NCBI GenBank assembly: GCA_002375765.1
Contig: DFMV01000050.1
Coordinates: 13,352-22,705 of the forward strand
Direction: 5' to 3'
Source of the DNA: Rhizobiales bacterium UBA3584
Lineage (GTDB): Bacteria > Pseudomonadota > Alphaproteobacteria > Rhizobiales > Devosiaceae
DNA: 9,354 nucleotides
The stretch's first letter is position 1. Each line of letters begins with the position of its first letter. The translations under genes were made by a program, and so were the position numbers. Below the pieces are notes generated by a model that saw only the letters and a list, made by a program, of their open reading frames with translations, searched no databases and was not told where the DNA came from. This document shows, piece by piece, positions 1-6,148 of the stretch.

Positions 1-494
1 TGTTCTCGCCGGTCAAGCGCGTCAGCTACAAGGTCGAAAAGACCCGTGAGGGCCAGAACCTCGACTTTGACAAGCTGAGCATGCAGATCGAGACCAACGG
101 CGCGATCAGCCCCGAAGACGCGCTGGCCTTTGCGGCCCGCATCGTCCAGGACCAGCTGTCCGTGTTCGTCAATTTCGAAGAGCCCACCAAGGAAAAGGCC
201 GAGGATTCGACACCCGAACTCGCCTTCAACCCGGCGCTGCTCAAGAAGGTGGACGAGCTCGAGTTGTCGGTGCGTTCGGCGAACTGCCTCAAGAACGACA
301 ACATCGTTTATATTGGCGATCTCATCCAGAAGACGGAAGCGGAAATGCTCCGCACGCCGAACTTCGGGCGCAAGTCGCTCAACGAGATCAAGGAAGTGCT
401 GGCCCAGATGGGGCTCCATCTCGGGATGGACGTCAACAACTGGCCGCCCGAAAACATCGAAGACCTCGCCAAGCGTTACGAAGATCATTATTGA
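1..494 (+). CDS. rpoA: RNA polymerase alpha subunit, 3' part
   Basis: This is the C-terminal part of the RNA polymerase alpha subunit; the 5' half lies before the window. The frame is open from base 3 and ends at TGA 492-494, giving 163 visible residues, about half of a normal alpha subunit. The first residues ([20 protein letters not shown]) are the end of the N-terminal dimerisation domain. The segment from [20 protein letters not shown] to the end is the alpha C-terminal domain, with its helix-hairpin-helix region ([14 protein letters not shown]). The arginine in ELSVRSAN corresponds to the conserved residue that contacts UP-element DNA and activators in this family. It is followed 99 bp later by rplQ, the normal order at the end of the ribosomal operon. 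The in-frame ATG at 81 is internal to the gene and is not its start. Confidence 0.97.
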   Translation, partial: FSPVKRVSYKVEKTREGQNLDFDKLSMQIETNGAISPEDALAFAARIVQDQLSVFVNFEEPTKEKAEDSTPELAFNPALLKKVDELELSVRSANCLKNDNIVYIGDLIQKTEAEMLRTPNFGRKSLNEIKEVLAQMGLHLGMDVNNWPPENIEDLAKRYEDHY

Positions 495-505
495 TCGTCC
501 GCCAA

Positions 506-572
506 GCGAACGAACTTTTGGATTGTCGCGTTCGCGAACCGAAAAAGATGGTATCCACTTTTTCTGCGAACG
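506..572 (+). repeat. Competing hairpins / REP-like palindrome between rpoA and rplQ
   Basis: The 7-mer GCGAACG occurs at 506-512 and 566-572, and its complement CGTTCGC lies between them at 529-535. The middle arm can therefore pair with either flank. The downstream pairing gives the larger structure: CGTTCGC 529-535 with GCGAACG 566-572, reinforced by GAAAAAG 541-547 with CTTTTTC 558-564 and further pairs toward the centre. The inner part (GAAAAAG...TGG, CCAC..TTTTTC) resembles palindromic intergenic repeats I recall as common in Hyphomicrobiales; I cannot confirm family membership. No T-run follows directly, so this is not a classic terminator. It could be an RNA-processing or stabilising structure, or an attenuator, between rpoA and rplQ. 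Confidence 0.6.
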
Positions 573-593
573 TTCCGAAATTAGGAGAGTACC

Positions 594-1022
594 ATGCGCC
601 ACGGTAAAGCCGGCCGCAAACTGAACCGGACCTCTTCGCATCGCAAGGCGATGTTCAAGAACATGTCCGCATCGTTGATCAAGCACGAACAGATCGTGAC
701 GACCCTTCCCAAGGCGAAGGAATTGCGTCCGATCGTCGAAAAGCTCATCACCCTTGGCAAGCGCGGCGATCTGCATGCCCGCCGCCAGGCCATCGCCCAG
801 ATCGGCGATGAGACCATGGTCAAGAAGCTGTTCGACGTTCTGGGCCCGCGCTACAAGGACCGCAACGGTGGCTACACCCGCGTCCTCAAGGCCGGCTTCC
901 GCCACGGCGACAACGCCGCTGTCGGGATCATCGAGCTTGTCGATCGCGATGTCGAAGCCAAGGGCAAGGATTCCGGCCCGACCGCTGACTTCACGCGCGA
1001 CGAAGAGAGCGAAGCCGCATAA
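594..1022 (+). CDS. rplQ: 50S ribosomal protein L17
   Basis: Ribosomal protein L17 is a component of the large ribosomal subunit. The product is 142 residues. The N-terminus [20 protein letters not shown] and the block [24 protein letters not shown] are diagnostic for the L17 family. The C-terminal end beyond about residue 120 is acidic and variable ([23 protein letters not shown]), which makes the protein longer than the roughly 127-residue E. coli form, as is usual in alphaproteobacteria. The ATG at 594 is preceded by a good ribosome binding site, AGGAGAG at 583-589, which fixes the start. The gene is the last of the rpoA-rplQ unit and is closed by a strong intrinsic terminator about 30 bp after the stop codon. 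Confidence 0.98.
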   Translation: MRHGKAGRKLNRTSSHRKAMFKNMSASLIKHEQIVTTLPKAKELRPIVEKLITLGKRGDLHARRQAIAQIGDETMVKKLFDVLGPRYKDRNGGYTRVLKAGFRHGDNAAVGIIELVDRDVEAKGKDSGPTADFTRDEESEAA

Positions 1023-1052
1023 GCGGTTTCCGCCTCAGGCAGAATCGAAAAG

Positions 1053-1076
1053 GGCGGCTCTCGAGCCGCCTTTTTT
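1053..1076 (+). terminator. Intrinsic terminator after rplQ
   Basis: GGCGGCT at 1053-1059 pairs with AGCCGCC at 1064-1070 around a CTCG tetraloop, and six T residues follow at 1071-1076. A short A-run lies just upstream, at 1048-1051. This is a textbook Rho-independent terminator and should end the ribosomal operon transcript. Confidence 0.93.
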
Positions 1077-1145
1077 GTTGGCCGGCCATCCGTTGGCCGG
1101 GGAGGCAGCGGTCCCGAAAGTCGGTTGTTGATTGTGGTGATACTG

Positions 1146-1177
1146 CTGGACCCCGGGAGCAAGTCCCGGGGCGACAG
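1146..1177. repeat. REP-like palindrome (CCCCGGGA / TCCCGGGG)
   Basis: A perfect 8-bp stem, CCCCGGGA 1151-1158 with TCCCGGGG 1164-1171, surrounds the loop GCAAG. Outer CTG 1146-1148 and CAG 1175-1177 also pair, leaving GA and CGA as an internal loop. The layout (CTGGA, GC stem, CAAG-type loop, stem, GACAG) matches the short dispersed palindromes I know from alphaproteobacterial intergenic regions. Two other small hairpins lie nearby: CCGGCCA 1082-1088 with TGGCCGG 1094-1100, and GAGGC 1186-1190 with GCCTC 1194-1198. None has a T-run, so no clear terminator is visible for the minus-strand genes that end at 1285. Nothing else is recognisable between 1077 and 1284. Confidence 0.65.
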
Positions 1178-1284
1178 TTGTGGGGGAGGCGTCGCCTCAG
1201 AATCTGCCTGTCATTGCGGTATGGTCGATCCTGATCCAATGCTGCAATCGGGTGCAAATCCTTCCGGGAACGCCTGAATGCCGA

Positions 1285-1845
1285 TTAAGCGCTGGGTTTT
1301 TCCAGACCCCATTGCGCATACAGGCGATTGAGGGCGCCCATGCTGTCGACCCTTGCAAAGGGCAGGCCGCTGGCCTTAACGACGTGCTCGAGTTTTGAGC
1401 GGCGACGGGGCTGGACGAAGGCGATATGGTGGATCATCAGCCATTTGAGGCTGTCCTGACCACCTTCGAGGGAGCCGATCCTGTGGCGTTCGAACAGCGT
1501 GCGACGGAAATAGCGCCAGAGATTGCCGGGCATTGCCGTATCGACCCAGATAATGCCGGTGGCGCGCTCGAGGCGTTGGGGCATGAGGCGGGAGTAATTG
1601 CCTTCCATTACCCAATTCTCGCCAGCAATGGCCTGGTTGTGCAGGCGCTCGAATTCTTGCGCCGGGCGGGGAACCCAATCGGTGTTCGGCTGATGATGGA
1701 GCAGGTCGAGGTGGACGGGAGGCAAGCTCAAAGCCTGACCGATCGCCGCTGCGAGGGTCGATTTTCCCGAATTGGATGGACCGAAAACGCAAATCCGCGG
1801 CCCGAGTGTTTCGGGTCGCGGGAATTGGCTGTTGCCGGCGGTCAT
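1285..1845 (-). CDS. Small P-loop NTPase, adenylate kinase-like (FlaR / topology-modulation type)
   Basis: The product is a 186-residue P-loop protein. A Walker A motif, GPSNSGKST, lies at residues 22-30. It is followed by the pattern typical of the small adenylate kinase-like family often named topology modulation protein or FlaR: a PPVHLDLLHHQPNTDW segment, then the block WVMEGNYSRLMPQRLERATGIIWVDT, then an arginine-rich lid-like region. The real substrate is unknown for this family, so I assign no reaction. The start chosen is the ATG at 1845, which overlaps the TGA of the upstream decarboxylase by one base (TGATG), a sign of translational coupling. The frame stays open upstream to 2073, but that stretch lies inside the decarboxylase gene and reads as low-complexity shadow sequence. 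The stop is TAA at 1285-1287. Confidence 0.85.
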   Translation of the reverse strand: MTAGNSQFPRPETLGPRICVFGPSNSGKSTLAAAIGQALSLPPVHLDLLHHQPNTDWVPRPAQEFERLHNQAIAGENWVMEGNYSRLMPQRLERATGIIWVDTAMPGNLWRYFRRTLFERHRIGSLEGGQDSLKWLMIHHIAFVQPRRRSKLEHVVKASGLPFARVDSMGALNRLYAQWGLEKPSA

Positions 1846-2996
1846 CAGACCAGAATGTCGTCGACCCAATAGAGGTCGCGACGGTCGAAACCGTTGAACG
1901 GGGTGAGGGAAGCCTGAGTGTAGGCGCCCATCAGGCCGAACTCGATATAGTCGTCCTCGGCAATTGCTGCCGGCAGAATGAAGGTCTGGGGCATCACGTC
2001 GTAGCTGTCGCAGGTCGGCCCGAAGATCTTGAAGTCCCAACTCTCGCCGGTCAGCACCTTGTCGCCGCGCCACACGCGGATCGGCGGCATGAATTCAAGG
2101 ATCATCGCTTCCATCAGCGAGCCATAGACGCCGTCGTTGAGATAGACCGACTGTTCGCCGCGCACGTGTTTGACGCGCAGCAGGAGCGATGTGCAGCCGG
2201 TGGACAGGCCGCGTCCGGGCTCGGCGATCAGTTCGGGCTTGTTCGAGCCGAACGTATCGGCGACAGCGTTGCGGATGGTCTCGAAATAGACGTCGAGGGG
2301 CGGGGCCGAATTGGTGATGTAGGGGGCGGGAAAGCCGCCGCCGATATTGAGGCGCTTGAGCTCGATGCCCGAGGCCTGGGCGATGCGCCCCGCAGCGGCG
2401 ATGTGGCGCTCATAGGCATAGGCTTCCTCGCACTGGCTGCCGACGTGGAAGCACAGCGAGGTCGAATATCCCATGGCCTTGGCCAATGTGCAGATTGCGA
2501 TGGCGCCTTCCTCCATCACGCCGAACTTGGTGCCGAAATCGTAGGATTTGAGCGCCTTGCCGGCCTTGAAGCGCACAGTCACCTCGACATCCTCGCGGGG
2601 GGGGATGACGGCGGCGAGCTGGTCGAGCTGGGCCACGTGGTCGATGGTAAAGGAGCGAACGCCGAACTCGGAATAGGCGCGCTCGATCTCTCGACGCGAC
2701 TTGATGGGATTGTTGTAGTGCATCCCGGCTTGAGGCGCGTATTTGCGGATCAGGGCCATTTCGGTGTTGGAGGCAACATCGTAGGCCTTGAGCCCCTCGC
2801 GATTCATGATCTCAAGAATATGGGGCGAGGGGTTTGATTTGACCGCATAGGTCAACAGGCCATCAAAGCCCGTCTTGAAGGTATTTATGGCATCGACCAG
2901 AAGCCGTTCGGAAAACAGGAAACTCGGATAATCGGGTTCCTCGGTGGCGATCAGTTCTGCGGTGTTCGCGTATGTGCGAGACGGCGCGTGGTCCAT
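1845..2996 (-). CDS. Ornithine/diaminopimelate-family PLP decarboxylase, probable ornithine decarboxylase
   Basis: This is a fold-type III PLP decarboxylase of the Orn/Lys/Arg/DAP decarboxylase 2 family, 383 residues from the chosen start. Visible motifs are YAVKSNP with the PLP lysine K53, HVGSQ at 184-188, GGGFP at 219-223, EPGR at 259-262 for PLP phosphate binding, GPTCDSYD at 326-333 with the catalytic-type Cys329-Asp330 pair, and GAYT at 357-360. The GPTCD and YAVKSNP forms fit ornithine (or lysine/ornithine) decarboxylase better than LysA. The likely reaction is ornithine to putrescine, the entry to polyamine synthesis. The ATG at 2996 gives a family-like distance to the PLP lysine. An in-frame ATG at 3047 has a better GAGG ribosome binding site and would add 17 residues, so the start is not certain. 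The gene is the first of a two-gene minus-strand unit and is divergent from the degQ-like gene. Confidence 0.92.
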   Translation of the reverse strand: MDHAPSRTYANTAELIATEEPDYPSFLFSERLLVDAINTFKTGFDGLLTYAVKSNPSPHILEIMNREGLKAYDVASNTEMALIRKYAPQAGMHYNNPIKSRREIERAYSEFGVRSFTIDHVAQLDQLAAVIPPREDVEVTVRFKAGKALKSYDFGTKFGVMEEGAIAICTLAKAMGYSTSLCFHVGSQCEEAYAYERHIAAAGRIAQASGIELKRLNIGGGFPAPYITNSAPPLDVYFETIRNAVADTFGSNKPELIAEPGRGLSTGCTSLLLRVKHVRGEQSVYLNDGVYGSLMEAMILEFMPPIRVWRGDKVLTGESWDFKIFGPTCDSYDVMPQTFILPAAIAEDDYIEFGLMGAYTQASLTPFNGFDRRDLYWVDDILV

Positions 2997-3215
2997 TGAC
3001 CTTGATACCTTGTGCGGGGGTTGAAAGCGCGCGTGTATAGGGCTCATTGCCCCCCTCTGCAATGGCCAATTTCGGCTATAGAGCCAGGTTGTGACGATTC
3101 TTTGTGCGGGGTCAAAATTGACACGCTTTTGCCGCCAACCTTACGGGCTTGTCACTTGAAACCAAAGCCCTGGCAACTAACCTCTGAGGCGCGTTGCAAG
3201 CTCTGGAGTGTGCCC
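2997..3215. promoter_or_regulatory. Divergent intergenic region with decarboxylase leader and degQ-like promoter
   Basis: These 219 bp separate the start codons of the minus-strand decarboxylase and the plus-strand protease, so they must carry both promoters. On the plus strand TTGACA at 3118-3123 is a perfect -35 box, but the sequence about 17 bp on (TTACGG at 3141) is a poor -10. CTTGAAA at 3155-3161 resembles a heat-shock (RpoH) -35. The 10-mer TTGTGCGGGG occurs twice, at 3010-3019 and 3102-3111, in partly similar contexts. On the minus strand GGGC 3052-3049 and GCCC 3043-3040 can pair and place the alternative ATG at 3047 in the loop. For the protease, GGAG at 3205-3208 is a well-spaced ribosome binding site. 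Decarboxylase leaders in alphaproteobacteria are known to carry the speF RNA motif; whether this is one cannot be decided by eye. Confidence 0.45.
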
Positions 3216-4607
3216 ATGTTCCGCAAGTCGATTATTGCCGTTTTTCTGGCTCTCGCACCCGCCGTCGCCTTCGCTCAGGCCGAAAAGGTGGTCCCGCAGA
3301 GCCAGGCGGAAATCCAGCTATCCTATTCACCTGTCGTGGAGCAGGTCGCGCCGGCGGTCGTCAACGTCTATGCCACGCGGGTCACCCAGCAGCAGAGCAG
3401 TTTCAACGATCCGTTCTTTGAACAGTTCTTCGGGCGCTCGCCGCTGTTCAACCAGCGGCCGCAGACCTCCCAATCGCTGGGGTCGGGCGTGATTGTCAGT
3501 GCGGATGGCATGATCCTCACCAACAATCACGTCGTGGAAGGGGCGACCGACATTCGGGTCGTGCTCAATGACGGGCGGGAATATCCCGTCGAGCTGGTGC
3601 TGGCCGATCCCTCGACCGATCTGGCCGTGCTCAGGGCCGAGGACGGGGCGGGGGAGTTTCCCTTCGTCACGTTTGCCGATTCCGACCAGTTGCAGGTCGG
3701 CGATCTCGTTCTGGCCATCGGCAACCCGTTCGGGGTGGGGCAATCGGTGTCCAGCGGCATCGTTTCGGCGCTGGCGCGGACCGGCATGGGGATGACCGAC
3801 TACCAGTTCTTCATCCAGACCGATGCAGCGATCAATCCGGGTAATTCGGGTGGCGCGCTGGTCGATATGAACGGGCAACTCGTCGGTATCAACACGGCGC
3901 TGTTTACCCGCTCGGGCGGGTCGCAAGGGATCGGGTTTGCCATACCATCAAATATGGCGAGGGTGATCGCCGATGCGGGCGCGGCGGGCGGCGAGATCGT
4001 GCGGCCATGGTTGGGCGCGCAGATGCAGATGCTTGACGCCGAGCTGGCCGCCAGCCTGGGGCTGGCCACGCCGCGCGGGGCGCTGGTGACCGAGATCGCG
4101 CCCGGCAGCCCGGCGGAGGCTGCGGGGCTGGCTTCGGGAGACGTGATCACCGCGATCGACGGAGTGGCGGTTCAGGACCCCGAAGCGCTCAATTATCGCG
4201 TGGCGACCAAGCCGGTCGGCTCGATCTCCCAATTGACGCTGTGGCGGAACGGCGCCGAAACGACTGCCGCACTGGAATTGGGGGCGCCGCCCGCCACTTC
4301 GGACCGGCAGGCGACGATTTCGGGCAATACGCGATTTGCGGGGGTTACGGCGGCTGAACTGAACCCCGCATTGGCGCAGCAATTGGGGCTGGGCTTTTCA
4401 ACGCAGGGCATTGCCGTGGTCGGCGTCGAGCCAGGGAGCCCGGCGGCGCGGATGGGGCTTGAGGAAGGCGATGTCATCGTTGCGCTGAACGGCATGGAAA
4501 TCCGTGATATTGAAACCTTCGAATCCGTTGCCAGCCAGCGTCCGCGCGCCTGGCAGATTATCCTGCAACGCGGAGGCAGGGTCATCCGTTCGGTGGTGAG
4601 CGGATGA
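3216..4607 (+). CDS. Periplasmic serine protease, DegP/DegQ (HtrA/Do) family
   Basis: This is an HtrA-type protease-chaperone of the periplasm that degrades or refolds damaged envelope proteins; it has 463 residues. Residues 1-20 (MFRKSIIAVFLALAPAVAFA) form a clear Sec signal peptide with likely cleavage after AFA before Gln21. The trypsin-like domain has the full triad: His105 in LTNNHVVEG, Asp135 in DPSTDLAVLR and Ser211 in GNSGGALVD. Two PDZ domains follow, about 263-360 (starting RPWLGAQ) and about 365-463 (with GIAVVGVEPGSPAARMGLEEGDVI). The short loop after the signal peptide and the length fit DegQ/Do. I chose the ATG at 3216 over upstream in-frame starts because it begins the signal peptide and has GGAG at 3205-3208. 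rarA starts 17 bp after the stop, so the two are probably co-transcribed. Confidence 0.95.
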   Translation: MFRKSIIAVFLALAPAVAFAQAEKVVPQSQAEIQLSYSPVVEQVAPAVVNVYATRVTQQQSSFNDPFFEQFFGRSPLFNQRPQTSQSLGSGVIVSADGMILTNNHVVEGATDIRVVLNDGREYPVELVLADPSTDLAVLRAEDGAGEFPFVTFADSDQLQVGDLVLAIGNPFGVGQSVSSGIVSALARTGMGMTDYQFFIQTDAAINPGNSGGALVDMNGQLVGINTALFTRSGGSQGIGFAIPSNMARVIADAGAAGGEIVRPWLGAQMQMLDAELAASLGLATPRGALVTEIAPGSPAEAAGLASGDVITAIDGVAVQDPEALNYRVATKPVGSISQLTLWRNGAETTAALELGAPPATSDRQATISGNTRFAGVTAAELNPALAQQLGLGFSTQGIAVVGVEPGSPAARMGLEEGDVIVALNGMEIRDIETFESVASQRPRAWQIILQRGGRVIRSVVSG

Positions 4608-4624
4608 GACCCATGTGAGGTGCG

Positions 4625-5956
4625 ATGAGCGACCTTTTTCCCGAGGACCTTCGGGCCTCGCGACCGACCGATGAACCGGGCGCCGACCGGCCGCTGGCCG
4701 ACCGGCTGCGGCCGAAATCGCTCGATGAAGTGATCGGGCAGACCCATCTCATCGGGCCCGACGGCACGCTGCGGCGGATGCTGGCATCGGGGCGGCTGGG
4801 TTCGCTTGTCCTGTGGGGACCGCCGGGAACGGGCAAGACGACAGTGGCGCGGCTGCTGGCCGATGCGGTCGACTATCGGTTCGAGCAGATTTCGGCGATC
4901 TTTTCGGGGGTAGCGGACCTCAAGAAGGTGTTTGAAACGGCGCGCACGGCGCGGCGGGCCGGGCAGCGCACGCTGCTGTTCGTCGACGAGATCCATCGCT
5001 TCAACCGGGCGCAGCAGGACAGTTTTCTTCCCGTCATGGAAGACGGCACCGTGGTGCTGGTCGGGGCGACGACGGAGAACCCCAGTTTCGAGCTCAACGC
5101 GGCGCTTCTGTCGCGGGCGCAGGTGCTCAAGTTTACCAGTCTCGATCGGGACGATCTCGATGCGCTTGCCAAACGCGCCGAAGAGGAATTGGGCAAGGTA
5201 TTGCCGCTCGATGAGGACGCGCGACAGACGCTGATCGGGCTGGCCGATGGCGACGGGCGGGCCATGCTGGGGTTGATCGAGGAGATCATTGCCGCAACGG
5301 GACCGGATGAAATTTTAGATCCTGCAGGGCTGGCGCGCCTGGTGCAGCGGCGGGCGCCGATCTACGACAAGAGCCAGGATGGCCACTACAACCTGATTTC
5401 TGCGCTGCATAAGACGGTGCGCGGATCGGATCCCGATGCGGCGCTCTATTATTTCGCGCGCATGATCGATGCGGGCGAGGACCCGATGTATCTGGCGCGG
5501 CGGCTGATCCGCATGGCGGTCGAAGATATCGGCATGGCCGATCCGCAGGCGCTTCCCATCGCCACGGCCGCCAAGGACGCCTACCACATGCTCGGTTCAC
5601 CCGAGGGCGAGTTGGCGCTGGCTGAAGTGGTGGTTTATCTGGCCACGGCGCCGAAATCGAACGCGCTCTATAATGCTTACAACCGGGCGCTGGCGCTGGC
5701 CAAAAAGACCGGGTCGCCGACGCCGCCCACGGCCATTCTCAACGCGCCAACCAAGCTGATGAAATCGGAAGGGTATGGCGAGGGCTATATCTACGATCAC
5801 GATACGCCGGAAGGGTTTTCGGGGCAGGAGTATTTTCCCGAAAAGATCGGGCGGCAGGATTTCTATCAGCCGGTCGAGCGCGGGTTCGAGCGCGATATCA
5901 AGAAGCGGATGGATTATTTCGGGAAACTGCGCGCGGCGAAGCGCGACGTCAGTTAG
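4625..5956 (+). CDS. rarA: Replication-associated recombination protein A (RarA/MgsA AAA+ ATPase)
   Basis: RarA (MgsA, related to WRNIP1) is a clamp-loader-like AAA+ ATPase that acts at stalled replication forks together with SSB and RecA. The product has 443 residues, normal for the family. The N-terminal text RPLADRLRPKSLDEVIGQTHLIG is typical of this group. Walker A is GPPGTGKTT at 65-73, Walker B is LLFVDEIHRF at 117-126, sensor 1 is GATTENPSF at 147-155, and LLSRAQV carries the arginine-finger candidate Arg164. The C-terminal half (HKTVRGSDPDAALYYFARMI, EDIGMADP, KSNALYNAYNRA) is the MgsA-type tetramerisation region. GAGG at 4617-4620 lies 4 bp before the ATG. The last codons, AGT TAG, lie inside the left arm of the 121-bp inverted repeat at 5950-6070. 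Confidence 0.97.
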   Translation: MSDLFPEDLRASRPTDEPGADRPLADRLRPKSLDEVIGQTHLIGPDGTLRRMLASGRLGSLVLWGPPGTGKTTVARLLADAVDYRFEQISAIFSGVADLKKVFETARTARRAGQRTLLFVDEIHRFNRAQQDSFLPVMEDGTVVLVGATTENPSFELNAALLSRAQVLKFTSLDRDDLDALAKRAEEELGKVLPLDEDARQTLIGLADGDGRAMLGLIEEIIAATGPDEILDPAGLARLVQRRAPIYDKSQDGHYNLISALHKTVRGSDPDAALYYFARMIDAGEDPMYLARRLIRMAVEDIGMADPQALPIATAAKDAYHMLGSPEGELALAEVVVYLATAPKSNALYNAYNRALALAKKTGSPTPPTAILNAPTKLMKSEGYGEGYIYDHDTPEGFSGQEYFPEKIGRQDFYQPVERGFERDIKKRMDYFGKLRAAKRDVS

Positions 5957-6070
5957 GTGAGGGTGGTCTGCAAATGGCGGTATTCTGCGCTTCCGGTGCT
6001 CACGTACCAAAATGTACGCTCCGCGCCGGTTCTCGAAAACCACCATTTTCGACTCACCCTGACCTAACTG
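5950..6070. repeat. 121-bp imperfect inverted repeat at the 3' end of rarA
   Basis: The whole segment is close to its own reverse complement. The outermost 16 bases match at 15 positions (CAGTTAGGT, then G or C, then AGGGTG, at 5950-5965 and the complement of 6055-6070), and about 28 of the outer 36 bases pair. Inner blocks also pair: AAATGG, GGT.TTC, CCGG, and CGTAC 6003-6007 with GTACG 6014-6018 around the centre CAAAAT. The left arm starts within rarA and includes its stop codon. The right arm ends 78 bp before the rluC-like start. As RNA it would fold into one very long hairpin. It may be a MITE-like or REP-like element, or a bidirectional barrier to transcription or RNA decay. No transposase is present and no target duplication is obvious. 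Confidence 0.85.
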
Positions 6071-6148
6071 CTTGCAGGACTGACTTCGCCCATGACGGCG
6101 GAGTGATTTCCCGCTAGAAGGGCCGCGAATGACAAAGGACAAAGTTTT

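Noticed and set aside
1077..1100. Direct repeat GTTGGCCGG at 1077-1085 and 1092-1100 as a possible tandem or attachment site
   Set aside because: It is only two 9-base copies and is better explained by the small CCGGCCA/TGGCCGG hairpin. No integrase or mobile gene is nearby.
1180..1398. 72-codon plus-strand open frame in the rplQ-P-loop interval
   Set aside because: It has no recognisable motif, overlaps the antisense end of the P-loop gene, and has no convincing ribosome binding site.
1846..2073. Upstream extension of the P-loop gene into the decarboxylase
   Set aside because: The extra 76 residues are encoded inside the decarboxylase in another frame and look like shadow sequence. The TGATG start at 1845 places Walker A at a normal distance from the N-terminus.
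1776..2837. 353-codon open frame on the plus strand antisense to the decarboxylase
   Set aside because: It lies opposite a gene with clear catalytic motifs. Its protein is low in recognisable motifs and rich in the residues expected from the complement of high-GC codons. No ribosome binding site or family match is seen.
3012..3215. 68-residue upstream extension of the protease
   Set aside because: It would bury the signal peptide in the interior of the protein and lacks a ribosome binding site. ATG 3216 has GGAG at the right distance and starts the signal peptide.
3327..3926. 199-codon minus-strand open frame inside the protease gene
   Set aside because: It is fully antisense to the HtrA protease domain with its complete catalytic triad, and shows no domain or start signal of its own.
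4193..4996. 267-codon minus-strand open frame across the protease-rarA junction
   Set aside because: It crosses the junction of two strongly supported plus-strand genes and encodes an arginine-rich sequence without motifs.
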